From JARICQ01 sp964527205 (GTDB lineage: Bacteria > Bacillota > Clostridia > Tissierellales > Tissierellaceae), in assembly GCA_964527205.1 (NCBI GenBank), contig CAZGQG010000021.1, positions 1 through 33,082 of the forward strand: a stretch of 33,082 bases of DNA, given 5' to 3'. Made by a program: the position numbers and the translations under genes. This document shows positions 24,460-32,677 of this stretch, piece by piece (the stretch's first letter is position 1; each line of letters starts with the position of its first letter). Under the pieces are notes generated by a model. It saw only the letters and a list, made by a program, of their open reading frames with translations, was not told the origin of the DNA and made no database searches.

Positions 24460-25112
24460 TGGATAGAGCGGAGATAAATGAGTTTATTGCTAGAAGAGTA
24501 GCCAAGGAACTTAAAGAAGGAGACGTAGTAAATCTTGGTATAGGAATGCCAACCATGGTTGCCAACTATGTGGATGGGGATTTAAATATATTTTTCCAAT
24601 CAGAAAATGGATTTATAGGCCTTGGACCTGCACCTACAGAGGGTGAAGAGGACCTGAGGATTGTAAATGCAGGAGCCCAGTGTGTAACTATTCTTCCTGG
24701 AGGAGTATTCTTTGACAGTGCTATGAGCTTTGGCATTATTAGAGGAGGCCATGTAGATGTAACTGTACTGGGAGCCCTTCAGGTAGCAGAAAATGGTGAC
24801 CTTGCTAACTGGATGATACCTGGTAAGATGGTTCCTGGAATGGGTGGAGCTATGGACCTGGTAACTGGAGCTAAAAAGGTTATTGTGGCTATGGAGCATA
24901 CTGTAAAGGGAAATCACAAGATTTTAAATAAATGCAATCTACCACTTACAGCTGAAGGACAGGTAGATATGATAGTTACAGAAATGGGAGTTATGGAAGT
25001 TACAGACAAGGGACTTGTCTTAAAGGAAATAAACCCAAGATTTACCTTAGAAGAAGTAAAAGCTGCAACAGAAGCTGAGCTTATAGTAGCTGATGATTTA
25101 ATTAAAATGTAA
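24459..25112 (+). CDS. atoA: Acetoacetate CoA-transferase, subunit B (beta)
   Basis: The 217-residue beta subunit carries the catalytic glutamate Glu49 in FFQSENGFIGLGP, which forms the enzyme-CoA thioester. The oxyanion/glycine motif GAQCVTILPGGVFFDSAMSF and the LQVAENGDLANWMIPG stretch are also intact. The length matches AtoA/CtfB. It is the last gene of thl-atoD-atoA and is followed by a stem-loop. Members of the family differ in acyl-CoA preference, so butyryl-CoA:acetoacetate specificity is inferred from context. Confidence 0.93.
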   Translation: MDRAEINEFIARRVAKELKEGDVVNLGIGMPTMVANYVDGDLNIFFQSENGFIGLGPAPTEGEEDLRIVNAGAQCVTILPGGVFFDSAMSFGIIRGGHVDVTVLGALQVAENGDLANWMIPGKMVPGMGGAMDLVTGAKKVIVAMEHTVKGNHKILNKCNLPLTAEGQVDMIVTEMGVMEVTDKGLVLKEINPRFTLEEVKAATEAELIVADDLIKM

Positions 25113-25120
25113 AAAAATCC

Positions 25121-25180
25121 AATAGCCTTTTAAGAAGGGGTGTATAATACATCCTGTCTTATAAAGGCTATTTGCTTTTA
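25121..25180 (+). terminator. Stem-loop terminator after atoA
   Basis: AATAGCCTTT (25121-25130) pairs perfectly with AAAGGCTATT (25163-25172). The 32-base loop can form an inner stem (GTGTAT/ATACAT). Only a short T-rich tail (TGCTTTTA) follows, so termination may be partial. Confidence 0.65.
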
Positions 25181-25274
25181 AAAAAGATATTTCTCTAGGC
25201 CCTGTAGGCAAGAGCTTGGGAAGAGATAAAAAAGAGATATTAGCAATATATTCTGGAAATTCACCCTTGAGATA

Positions 25275-25283
25275 TGGTATACT
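25275..25283 (+). promoter_or_regulatory. Candidate extended -10 promoter of the atp operon
   Basis: TGGTATACT (TATACT at 25278-25283) lies 38 bases before the atpZ start, with no clear -35. The leader would include a small hairpin, GGAAT-GAAAA-ATTCC, just before the ribosome binding site. Confidence 0.5.
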
Positions 25284-25320
25284 TGTAAGAAGGAATGAAA
25301 AATTCCCTAGAGGTGAAAAA

Positions 25321-25542
25321 ATGAAAAATAAAAAATATGATAGTCTTAAAAACCTAGCCCTAGTATCTCAAATTGGGATCTCAATTGTCACACCTATCTT
25401 ACTTGGTGTGTATTTAGGCAATTATATAGATAAGAAATTGGGAACAAATGGAGTCTTTGCTATTATCCTAATAATAGTAGGGGCGGCTGCAGGATTTTTA
25501 AATATATTTAAACTTACAGGAAGCAATGACAAGAGGAAGTGA
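25321..25542 (+). CDS. atpZ: AtpZ-like small membrane protein of the ATP synthase operon
   Basis: The 73-residue protein has a basic N-terminus and two membrane helices, near 19-35 and 45-64, matching the AtpZ/AtpI-type accessory family (putative F0F1-ATPase subunit). It is not part of the core enzyme; roles in c-ring assembly or Mg2+/Ca2+ transport have been proposed for the family. The ATG at 25321 with AGAGGTG just upstream is far better than an upstream in-frame start at 25216, whose added sequence is polar and leader-like. Its TGA is at 25540-25542, five bases before the atpI TTG. Confidence 0.85.
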   Translation: MKNKKYDSLKNLALVSQIGISIVTPILLGVYLGNYIDKKLGTNGVFAIILIIVGAAAGFLNIFKLTGSNDKRK

Positions 25543-25546
25543 TGCT

Positions 25547-25921
25547 TTGAACAATAAATTGATCTTTAAGATAGGGAAAAGAGCTATAATTTCAGTCCTT
25601 CTCCTTATAGGAGTATCAGCTTTTGCCTTTAAAGATCCACAGCCTATAGCTATGGGACTTATATTTGGAACATTAATCAGCATACTTAATTTCAAACTTT
25701 TAGATAATACAATTACCAAGGCTGTAAACATGCCTCCAAATAGAGCTACAAGCTACACCATAGCCCATTACTTTGCTAGGTATATAATATATTTTATAGT
25801 GCTTATAGTAGCTGCTAAGGCAGATTATATAAATCTTTTATCAACTATACTAGGTCTTTTTATAGTAAAGTTTGTTATACTAGGCTCAAATATCCTTGAT
25901 AAGAATTTTTTAAGGGATTAG
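25547..25921 (+). CDS. atpI: ATP synthase subunit I
   Basis: The 124-residue membrane protein has about four hydrophobic segments and the Lys/Arg-rich start NNKLIFKIGKRAIISVLL. It is the AtpI (ATP synthase I) family protein that helps c-ring assembly. The TTG at 25547 is preferred because GAGGAAGTGA lies at the right distance; an ATG at 25526 would overlap atpZ and add seven polar residues. A 72-base gap without terminator separates it from atpB. Confidence 0.82.
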   Translation: MNNKLIFKIGKRAIISVLLLIGVSAFAFKDPQPIAMGLIFGTLISILNFKLLDNTITKAVNMPPNRATSYTIAHYFARYIIYFIVLIVAAKADYINLLSTILGLFIVKFVILGSNILDKNFLRD

Positions 25922-26002
25922 GAGATAATTAATTAAATTAATTATAAATGTCATTTAGGAAGAAAAAATATAACACATAATATTGGGAAAGGAGTGATAT
26001 AT

Positions 26003-26683
26003 TTGGAGATATTGGTAGAAATTGCTGGAAATGAAATTTTGATACCTGACAGTATAGTAAATACTTTTTTAGTAGTAATCCTATTAATAATATTTGCTAT
26101 GGTAGTAAACAGTAAAATCAAAAAAGCGAAAGCAGATGAAGTACCATCAAATTTCCTAAATGTAGTAGAAATACTTGTAGAAGCAGTAGACAATTTGGTT
26201 GAATCAAATATGGGGAAAAACAATGTAAAGAGATTTGGTCCCTATATATTGACCTTGGCCGTATTTTTAGCAGTAGCTAATTTACTTGGATTGGTTGGCC
26301 TTACGCCACCTACATCTGATTACTCAGTGACATTGTCCCTGGCACTTATAACCTTTGTGCTAACACAATACTGGGCCTTTAAAAATGGTGGAGGAATCCT
26401 AGGCTATTTTAAGGGCTTTGGAGATCCGGTACCCTTACTGGCTCCCCTAAATGTAATTGGAGAATTAGCAAATCCAGTATCATTATCTTTCCGTCTTTTC
26501 GGTAATATAATGAGTGGTGGAATTATCCTAACTCTTGTTTATGGAGCAGCAGGATACTTTGCACCAGTACTAGCAGCACCCTTACATGCATATTTTGATG
26601 TATTTTCAGGCTTGCTGCAAACATTTATCTTTATTATGCTTACTATGATTTTTATAGGTGGAGCAGATACAGAAGAAGAATAG
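26003..26683 (+). CDS. atpB: F0F1 ATP synthase subunit a
   Basis: The 226-residue subunit a forms the ion half-channels next to the c ring. The essential stator arginine is Arg164 in SLSFRLFGNIMSG, and the GELANPVSLS helix before it is conserved. Five or six membrane helices can be traced. The TTG at 26003 is chosen because AAAGGAG then sits 8 bases upstream; a GTG at 25994 lies within that ribosome binding site. Together with the c-subunit residues it points to Na+ translocation. Confidence 0.92.
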   Translation: MEILVEIAGNEILIPDSIVNTFLVVILLIIFAMVVNSKIKKAKADEVPSNFLNVVEILVEAVDNLVESNMGKNNVKRFGPYILTLAVFLAVANLLGLVGLTPPTSDYSVTLSLALITFVLTQYWAFKNGGGILGYFKGFGDPVPLLAPLNVIGELANPVSLSFRLFGNIMSGGIILTLVYGAAGYFAPVLAAPLHAYFDVFSGLLQTFIFIMLTMIFIGGADTEEE

Positions 26684-26711
26684 TTTTTAAAATTTGAGAG
26701 GAGGAAATTAA

Positions 26712-26981
26712 ATGTTAGAAGGAATATCAAGTGAAGCGTTTGTATTAGGTTGTTCAGCAATAGGTGCAGGATTAGCAATGATAGCAGGTATAGGTGCTGG
26801 AATTGGACAGGGTAATGCAGCAGGACAGGCAGCAGCAGCAGTAGGTAGACAACCAGAAGCTCAAGCAGATATTACTAGAACCATGCTTTTAGGTCAGGCA
26901 GTTGCAGAGACTACAGGTATATACGGATTAGTTATAGCTATTATATTACTATTCGTTAGACCATTATTAGGAGCACTGTAA
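26712..26981 (+). CDS. atpE: F0F1 ATP synthase subunit c with Na+-binding residues
   Basis: The 89-residue hairpin protein forms the rotor ring. Two membrane helices flank the polar loop GRQPEAQ. The ion-binding set is Gln33 in helix 1 and Val64, Glu66, Thr67, Thr68 and Tyr71 in helix 2. These align one position later than the Ilyobacter Na+ site (Gln32, Val63, Glu65, Ser66, Thr67, Tyr70), with Thr for Ser66, an accepted variant. The helix-1 motif PxxxQ has Ala instead of Pro (AxxxQ, residues 29-33). Na+ coupling is therefore likely. A very strong GAGAGGAGG site suits the high c copy number. Confidence 0.95.
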   Translation: MLEGISSEAFVLGCSAIGAGLAMIAGIGAGIGQGNAAGQAAAAVGRQPEAQADITRTMLLGQAVAETTGIYGLVIAIILLFVRPLLGAL

Positions 26982-26995
26982 TACAATCTTGATCC

Positions 26996-27009
26996 CCCCT
27001 TTAAAGGGG
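26996..27009 (+). other. Intercistronic hairpin between atpE and atpF
   Basis: CCCCTTTAAAGGGG is a perfect 14-base palindrome 14 bases after the atpE stop, followed by AAAAAAGG rather than T, so it is not a terminator. It could protect the 3' end of the atpE message or mark a processing site, raising c-subunit output. Confidence 0.6.
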
Positions 27010-27033
27010 AAAAAAGGCAAAGGAGGTTAGTTT

Positions 27034-27546
27034 ATGAATATTATTGTTAGACCATTGCCAATCCTTTCATCAGTGCTTTTAACCCTGGTTGCAGTAGGGA
27101 TACTTTATTTTGTACTTAAAAGATTTTTACATGCACCAGTTACAAAGTTTTTAAATGATAGACAAACTAAGATACAAAATGACTTAGATGGTGCAAAGGT
27201 ACTAAAGGCTGAAGCAAAGGCTATAAAAGAGGATTATGAAGCCAGGATAGAGCTTGCTAGAGATGAAAGCCAGGAGATTATAGAAGGAGCTAGAAAACGT
27301 GGAGACGACATAAGAGAAGACATCATAGCAGAGGCAAGACAAGATGCAGAAGATATAGTTGCCAATGCAAGAAAAGAAATCCAGCGGGAAAGAGATGTAG
27401 CCCTTCGTAGTATCAAAAATGAAGCAGCTGAAATCGGAGTTATGATTGCTTCTAAGATAATGGAAGAACAAATTACTTTAGACAAGCAAAATAAATTAAT
27501 CGATAAATTTATTGATGAGGTAGGTAGTTCAAAATGGCAGAGCTAG
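27034..27546 (+). CDS. atpF: F0F1 ATP synthase subunit b
   Basis: The 170-residue stator subunit has one N-terminal membrane helix (~9-28, LPILSSVLLTLVAVGILYFV). A long charged amphipathic coiled coil with alternating acidic and basic residues then runs to the C-terminus, the usual b layout. AAAGGAGG at a spacing of 7 supports the ATG. The 3' end overlaps atpH by 13 bases in another frame. A single b gene is present, so the stator holds a b homodimer. Confidence 0.93.
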   Translation: MNIIVRPLPILSSVLLTLVAVGILYFVLKRFLHAPVTKFLNDRQTKIQNDLDGAKVLKAEAKAIKEDYEARIELARDESQEIIEGARKRGDDIREDIIAEARQDAEDIVANARKEIQRERDVALRSIKNEAAEIGVMIASKIMEEQITLDKQNKLIDKFIDEVGSSKWQS

Positions 27547-28073
27547 TAAGTAGAAGATACGCTTTAGCTCTATTTGAAGCAGGACTTGAGCTCCAGAAGA
27601 TAGATGCTTTTAAAGAAGAGCTAACTCTATTAAATGATGTATTTATAAGGGAAGAAAAATTGCTTGATATCCTAGGGCATCCTAGGATCAATAAAGAGGA
27701 AAAAAAGGACATGGTAGATAAGATCTTCCAAGGAAGCTTATCCCAGGAAGTCTTTAATTTCATGTATATCCTAATAGATAAGAGACGAGAGTCCAATATC
27801 TTAGAAATTAAAAAAGAATATGATAAATTATATAATGAACAAAAAAACATCATTAAGGTAGTTGCAAGGACAGCGGTTCCTATGGAAGATGAGGCGAAGA
27901 TAAAACTTTCTAAGGTCTTAGGCGAAAAGCTTGAGAAAACCATAGAGCTTTCAAATCAGGTGGACCCTTCTATTATGGGTGGAGTAGTTTTAAGAATTGA
28001 AGACAAACTCATAGATGGAAGTTTAAAGGGACAATTAGAAGATATAGGAAAAGCCCTAGTCGGGTCAGCTTAA
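27534..28073 (+). CDS. atpH: F0F1 ATP synthase subunit delta
   Basis: The 179-residue delta (OSCP) subunit opens MAELVSRRYALALFEAGLE, the six-helix N-terminal domain that caps an alpha subunit. It ends with the C-terminal b-binding domain (DPSIMGGVVLRIEDKLIDGSLKGQL), the best conserved part. Its start lies inside atpF (13-base overlap). It has no clear ribosome binding site of its own beyond the coding GAGG at 27516-27520, consistent with coupling to atpF. Confidence 0.93.
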   Translation: MAELVSRRYALALFEAGLELQKIDAFKEELTLLNDVFIREEKLLDILGHPRINKEEKKDMVDKIFQGSLSQEVFNFMYILIDKRRESNILEIKKEYDKLYNEQKNIIKVVARTAVPMEDEAKIKLSKVLGEKLEKTIELSNQVDPSIMGGVVLRIEDKLIDGSLKGQLEDIGKALVGSA

Positions 28074-28096
28074 TTAGTGAATAGTGAGGTGAGAAA

Positions 28097-29599
28097 ATGG
28101 AGTTAAGACCAGAAGAAATAGGTTCTATTATAAAAGAACAAATTAAAAAATATGAGAAAAAACTAGATATGGTAGATACAGGTACTGTACTTGAAATAGG
28201 TGACGGTATAGCTAGGATTCATGGTTTAGATGGCTGTATGGCTGGAGAGCTTATTGAGTTTCCAGGAGAAGTATTTGGTATGGCCCTGAACCTGGAGGAA
28301 GACAATGTTGGTTGTGTTCTCCTAGGTAATGACCAGGAAATAAAAGAAGGTCATACTGTTAAGAGAACTGGAAGAATTGTTGAAGTTCCAGTAGGAGAAG
28401 AGATGCTTGGCAGGGTAGTTAATGCCCTTGGACAGGCCATAGATGGAAAAGGTGAAATTGAAACTGATCAGTTTAGGCCAGTTGAAAAAGTAGCTCCAGG
28501 AGTTATCACAAGAAAGAGTGTTGACGAACCAATACAAACTGGAATCAAGGCAATTGACTCTGTTATCCCAATAGGTAGGGGACAGAGAGAGCTTATTATA
28601 GGGGACAGACAAACAGGTAAGACAGCTATAGCAATAGATACAATCTTAAACCAAAAGGGTCAAGATGTTATATGTATTTATGTAGCCATAGGGCAAAAGA
28701 GATCTACAGTTGCACAAATAGTAGACACTTTGGAAAGAAGAGGAGCTATGGATTATTCTATAGTTGTTGCTTCTACTGCCAGTGAGCCAGCTCCACTACA
28801 ATATATAGCACCCTATGCTGGTGTTACAATTGGTGAGGAATTTATGGCTCAGGGTAAGGATGTTTTAATAGTTTATGATGACCTATCCAAGCATGCTACA
28901 GCTTATAGGGCTATGTCACTATTACTTAGACGTCCACCGGGAAGGGAAGCCTATCCAGGAGATGTATTCTATCTTCACTCAAGATTACTTGAAAGAGCAG
29001 CAAGATTAGATGAGAAATATGGTGGAGGTTCTATTACAGCACTTCCAATCATAGAGACACTTGCAGGAGATATATCAGCATATATTCCTACAAATGTTAT
29101 CTCAATTACAGATGGACAGATTTTCCTAGAGACGGATCTTTTCTTTGCAGGACAGAGACCAGCTATTAATACTGGACTTTCAGTATCCAGGGTTGGGGGA
29201 GCTGCACAAATTGACGCTATGAAAACTGCAGCATCTGGAATCAAGCTTGAGCTTGCCCAGTATAGAGACTTGCAGGCCTTTGCTCAGTTTGGATCAGAAC
29301 TTGACAAGGAAACAAAGGATCAGTTAGACCAGGGTGAGAGAATACTTGAAGTCCTAAAACAACCTCAATATTCACCAGTATCTGTAGAGCATCAGGTAAT
29401 AATACTTTATGCAGTACTGAACAAGCATCTAGCAGATGTTGAAGTGGAAAGAATAAAGGATTTTGAAAAAGAATTCTTACTATATATGGACAATAATTAT
29501 CCTCAGGTAGGAGAGACTATAGTAGAGACAAAAAAACTATCAGAGGAAAGCATTGAGATAATTAAAGAGGCTATAGGTGAGTTTAAGAAGAATTTCTAA
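28097..29599 (+). CDS. atpA: F0F1 ATP synthase subunit alpha
   Basis: The 500-residue non-catalytic nucleotide-binding subunit has Walker A GDRQTGKT at 169-176 and VLIVYDDLSKHA as the Walker B region. The alpha signature PAINTGLSVSRVGG follows. The N-terminal beta barrel (VDTGTVLEIGDGIARIHGLDG) and C-terminal helical domain are complete. GTGAGGTGAG precedes the ATG. Confidence 0.97.
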   Translation: MELRPEEIGSIIKEQIKKYEKKLDMVDTGTVLEIGDGIARIHGLDGCMAGELIEFPGEVFGMALNLEEDNVGCVLLGNDQEIKEGHTVKRTGRIVEVPVGEEMLGRVVNALGQAIDGKGEIETDQFRPVEKVAPGVITRKSVDEPIQTGIKAIDSVIPIGRGQRELIIGDRQTGKTAIAIDTILNQKGQDVICIYVAIGQKRSTVAQIVDTLERRGAMDYSIVVASTASEPAPLQYIAPYAGVTIGEEFMAQGKDVLIVYDDLSKHATAYRAMSLLLRRPPGREAYPGDVFYLHSRLLERAARLDEKYGGGSITALPIIETLAGDISAYIPTNVISITDGQIFLETDLFFAGQRPAINTGLSVSRVGGAAQIDAMKTAASGIKLELAQYRDLQAFAQFGSELDKETKDQLDQGERILEVLKQPQYSPVSVEHQVIILYAVLNKHLADVEVERIKDFEKEFLLYMDNNYPQVGETIVETKKLSEESIEIIKEAIGEFKKNF

Positions 29600-29626
29600 T
29601 TCGCTTAGAAGTTGGAGGTGGTAACT

Positions 29627-30484
29627 TTGGCTCAATCAACAAAAGAGATTAAAAGTCGTATTAAAGGTATAGGTAGTACAAAAAAGATTACTAAGGCTAT
29701 GGAACTTGTTTCATCTTCAAAGCTTAAGCGTGCTAGAAGAAGTCTTGAAGCTTCAAGACCCTATTACAATACTGTACTTGCAAACATACAGGATATATTA
29801 AATTTTGAAAGGAATTTAAATCATCCCCTACTTGCAAATAGGGAGATTAAAAATTCCCTATATATTGTAGTGTCTGCAGACAGGGGCTTGGCAGGAGGAT
29901 ATAACTCCAATGTAATTAGACTTGTAGAAAAGACTATTAAAGAGAACAATAGGGATTCAAAACTTATAACTATAGGTACTAAGGCTAGGGATTATTTCCA
30001 AAGAAGAGATTATGATATAGCTGAGACCTACACTGGCATCAGTGAAGAACCAAGCTTTTATCATGCTAGAATGATTGGAGAAAGAGCCTTAGAACTATAT
30101 AGGGACAAGGAAGTTGATGAAATAAACATAGTATACACGGGTTTTGTCAGCACACTTACCCAGGAGCCTAGGATTTTAAGATTGCTTCCTTCAGAGGAAG
30201 TAAAGGCTAAGTCAGGAAATAAGAGGGTAGTAGTAGAATTTGAACCTTCACCAGAAGAGGTTCTATCCTACTTGATCCCTAAATATATACAAAGCAGTAT
30301 CTATGGTGCACTTATCGAAGCTTCTGCCAGTGAACAGGCAGCTAGAAGAATGGCCATGGATGCGGCTACGGAAAATGCTGAAGAGATAATTGAAGAATTA
30401 GAAGTCAGCTTTAACAGAGCAAGACAGGCTGCAATTACTATGGAGATAAGTGAGATTGTCTCAGGTGCAGATGCTCTAAAATAA
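29627..30484 (+). CDS. atpG: F0F1 ATP synthase subunit gamma
   Basis: The 285-residue rotor shaft subunit has the N-terminal helix AQSTKEIKSRIKGIGSTKKITKAME and the matching C-terminal helix with ASEQAARRMAMDAATENAEE and the ending ITMEISEIVSGADAL. These two form the coiled coil inside the alpha3beta3 ring. The TTG at 29627 is used with GGAGGTG six bases upstream; an in-frame TTG at 29612 would sit in that site. The family usually starts Met-Ala/Gln at this point. Confidence 0.94.
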   Translation: MAQSTKEIKSRIKGIGSTKKITKAMELVSSSKLKRARRSLEASRPYYNTVLANIQDILNFERNLNHPLLANREIKNSLYIVVSADRGLAGGYNSNVIRLVEKTIKENNRDSKLITIGTKARDYFQRRDYDIAETYTGISEEPSFYHARMIGERALELYRDKEVDEINIVYTGFVSTLTQEPRILRLLPSEEVKAKSGNKRVVVEFEPSPEEVLSYLIPKYIQSSIYGALIEASASEQAARRMAMDAATENAEEIIEELEVSFNRARQAAITMEISEIVSGADALK

Positions 30485-30503
30485 GTTAGAAAGGAGAGGG
30501 CAA

Positions 30504-31904
30504 ATGGAAAAGAACATAGGTAACATTGTTCAAGTTATAGGCCCCGTAGTTGACATCAGATTTGACGAAGACAATCTACCAGAACTATTAAATGCTATTG
30601 AAATTATTACAAAGGCAGAAGATGTGCTTACTGTAGAAGTAGCACAACATATAGGTGATGATACGGTTAGATGTATTTCTATGGGTTCAACTGATGGACT
30701 TATAAGAGGTATGGAAGCAACCAATACAGGAAAGCCAATTGCGGTGCCAGTAGGGGACCAAACCTTGGGAAGACTTTTCAATGTATTAGGAGAAACAATA
30801 GATGAGAAGGGCGAATTGGATAGTCCAGAGCTATTCCCAATTCATAGGGATGCTCCGTCCTTTGAAGAGCAGGAGACATCTAAAGAGATGTTTGAAACAG
30901 GAATAAAGGTAGTAGACCTTATTGCACCTTTTTCAAGGGGAGGTAAGGTAGGACTATTTGGTGGTGCTGGAGTAGGAAAAACAGTACTTATACAGGAGCT
31001 TATTAACAATATAGCCATAGAGCATGGAGGGCTTTCCGTATTCTCAGGAGTAGGAGAAAGAACTAGAGAGGGAAATGACCTTTACTATGAAATGATTGAA
31101 TCAGGAGTAATAGATAAGACGGCCCTAGTATTTGGCCAGATGAACGAACCACCTGGAGCAAGGATGAGGGTAGCACTTACAGGTCTTACAATGGCAGAGT
31201 ATTTTAGAGATAGGCAGGGACAAGACGTCCTCCTATTTATAGACAATATATTTAGATTTACCCAGGCTGGATCAGAGGTATCCGCCCTATTAGGTAGGAT
31301 GCCATCAGCAGTTGGTTATCAGCCTACCTTAGCTACAGAGATGGGTGCTTTACAGGAGAGGATTACCTCCACTAAGAAGGGATCAATCACATCTGTACAG
31401 GCAGTATATGTACCTGCGGATGACTTGACTGACCCAGCACCAGCAACAACCTTTGCCCATCTTGATGCTACTACAGTTCTTTCCCGTGCCATTTCAGAAA
31501 AGGGAATTTACCCTGCAGTGGATCCACTGGATTCAACATCAAGGATATTGGACCCTGAGATAGTAGGAAGAGAACACTATGAAGTAGCAGGCCAAGTCCA
31601 GGAGGCCCTGCAGCAGTACAAGGATCTCCAGGATATAATTGCAATCCTAGGTATGGATGAACTTTCTGAAGAAGATAGGCTTACTGTATCCAGGGCAAGA
31701 AGAATTGAAAGATTCCTTTCACAGCCCTTTGCAGTAGCAGAGCAGTTTACAGGTCTTCCAGGTGCTTATGTGCCAGTAAAGGAAACCATTAGAGGATTTA
31801 AAGAAATACTTGAAGGAAAGCACGATGATCTACCAGAATCAGCATTCCTACTTGTAGGAACTATTGATGAGGCAGTAGAAAAAGCTAAGAAAATGGAGGG
31901 ATAG
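30504..31904 (+). CDS. atpD: F0F1 ATP synthase subunit beta
   Basis: The 466-residue catalytic subunit has Walker A GGAGVGKT at 153-160, the catalytic glutamate motif GVGERTREGNDL, Walker B DVLLFIDNIFRFTQAGSEVSALLGR and the DELSEED hinge, present here as MDELSEEDRL. ATP is made here from ADP and phosphate. AGAAAGGAGAGG precedes the ATG. Two bases separate its stop from the atpC start. Confidence 0.98.
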   Translation: MEKNIGNIVQVIGPVVDIRFDEDNLPELLNAIEIITKAEDVLTVEVAQHIGDDTVRCISMGSTDGLIRGMEATNTGKPIAVPVGDQTLGRLFNVLGETIDEKGELDSPELFPIHRDAPSFEEQETSKEMFETGIKVVDLIAPFSRGGKVGLFGGAGVGKTVLIQELINNIAIEHGGLSVFSGVGERTREGNDLYYEMIESGVIDKTALVFGQMNEPPGARMRVALTGLTMAEYFRDRQGQDVLLFIDNIFRFTQAGSEVSALLGRMPSAVGYQPTLATEMGALQERITSTKKGSITSVQAVYVPADDLTDPAPATTFAHLDATTVLSRAISEKGIYPAVDPLDSTSRILDPEIVGREHYEVAGQVQEALQQYKDLQDIIAILGMDELSEEDRLTVSRARRIERFLSQPFAVAEQFTGLPGAYVPVKETIRGFKEILEGKHDDLPESAFLLVGTIDEAVEKAKKMEG

Positions 31905-31906
31905 TT

Positions 31907-32302
31907 ATGTTTCATTTAGATATCGTAACTCCCTATAGACAATTCTTTTCTGCAGAAGTTGAAATGGTCATAGTAAGAGGTATGGAGGGTGACCTGGCTA
32001 TATTAGATGGCAAGTCTCCACTAATTACTCCTCTTAGGATTGGAAAGATAAGAATAATACAAGATGGTGTAGAAAGAATAGCAGCTGTAGTGGATGGTTA
32101 TGTATCCGTACTTGATAATAAAACCACCATAGTTACAGAGGCTGCAGAATGGCCAGATGAAATAGATGTGGATAGAGCAAAAAAAGCTAAGGAAAGAGCA
32201 GAAAAAAGGATCCAAGAAGATGGTAAGGCTATAGATGTAGATAGGGCAGAACTTGCTCTTAAGAGGGCCTTAAACAGACTTGATGTTTCAAATAGAAGAT
32301 AA
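31907..32302 (+). CDS. atpC: F0F1 ATP synthase subunit epsilon
   Basis: The 131-residue subunit has an N-terminal beta sandwich (VTPYRQFFSAEVEMVIVRGMEGDLAILDGKSPLIT is its hallmark region, residues ~5-40) and a C-terminal helical hairpin (DRAKKAKERAEKRIQ ... ELALKRALNRLDV) that can inhibit ATP hydrolysis. It is the last gene of the atp operon and is followed by a stem-loop terminator. Confidence 0.95.
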   Translation: MFHLDIVTPYRQFFSAEVEMVIVRGMEGDLAILDGKSPLITPLRIGKIRIIQDGVERIAAVVDGYVSVLDNKTTIVTEAAEWPDEIDVDRAKKAKERAEKRIQEDGKAIDVDRAELALKRALNRLDVSNRR

Positions 32303-32311
32303 AATCAGTAT

Positions 32312-32366
32312 AATACCACCCCTTAAGGAGATTTTTTATAAGAGTCTACCTAAGGGGTATTTTTAT
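32312..32366 (+). terminator. Terminator of the atp operon
   Basis: ATACCACCCCTTAAGG (from 32313) pairs with CCTAAGGGGTAT (32349-32360), allowing two bulged bases. TTTTTAT follows. It lies 10 bases past atpC. Confidence 0.75.
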
Positions 32367-32452
32367 AGGCCCTGTCTTTTCTATAAATCCTTGGAAATAA
32401 TATATAATTTTATTATATTATCCACTTATATCAGATGTCTTAGGCAAGACTG

Positions 32453-32504
32453 TAATCCCGACCTTGCCTTGTTATTCTGTGTTTGTCTTGTCACCATGAG
32501 TTTG
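32453..32504 (+). repeat. Direct repeat copy A (~52 bp)
   Basis: Starting TAATCCCGACCTTG, it aligns without gaps to 32678-32729 with 40 of 52 positions identical. The second part (GTCACCATGAGTTTG) is a decayed form of the GTCATTCTGAGCTTG palindrome arm. Confidence 0.65.
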
Positions 32505-32513
32505 AATATTTAA

Positions 32514-32594
32514 TTTTGTCATTCTGAGCTTGCGAAGAATCTTAGGCTCACAAAGACAGATCCTTCCTCGCCATGCTCATCAGGATGACAAAAA
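32514..32594. repeat. Palindromic repeat element 1 (GTCATTCTGAGC family)
   Basis: The left arm reads TTTTGTCATTCTGAGC, TTG, CGAAGAATCT (32514-32542). The right arm (32558-32594) is its imperfect reverse complement, with GGATC and GGATGAC variants. The arms enclose ~15 bases. Repeats with this core are scattered through many bacterial genomes; their function is unknown to me. Confidence 0.75.
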
Positions 32595-32677
32595 CACTAG
32601 AGACACAGTGTTAGTATTATAGGCAACTGGAGATTGCTGTCATCATGGGCTAGCCTTGTCATTCTAAGTTTGCATGG

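Noticed and set aside
25216..25320. N-terminal extension of AtpZ from 25216
   Set aside because: It overlaps the probable promoter and leader; the ATG at 25321 has AGAGGTG immediately upstream and gives the family length.
32280..32513. 77-codon open frame after atpC
   Set aside because: It starts inside atpC, runs through the operon terminator and into the repeat region, and its product has no family features.
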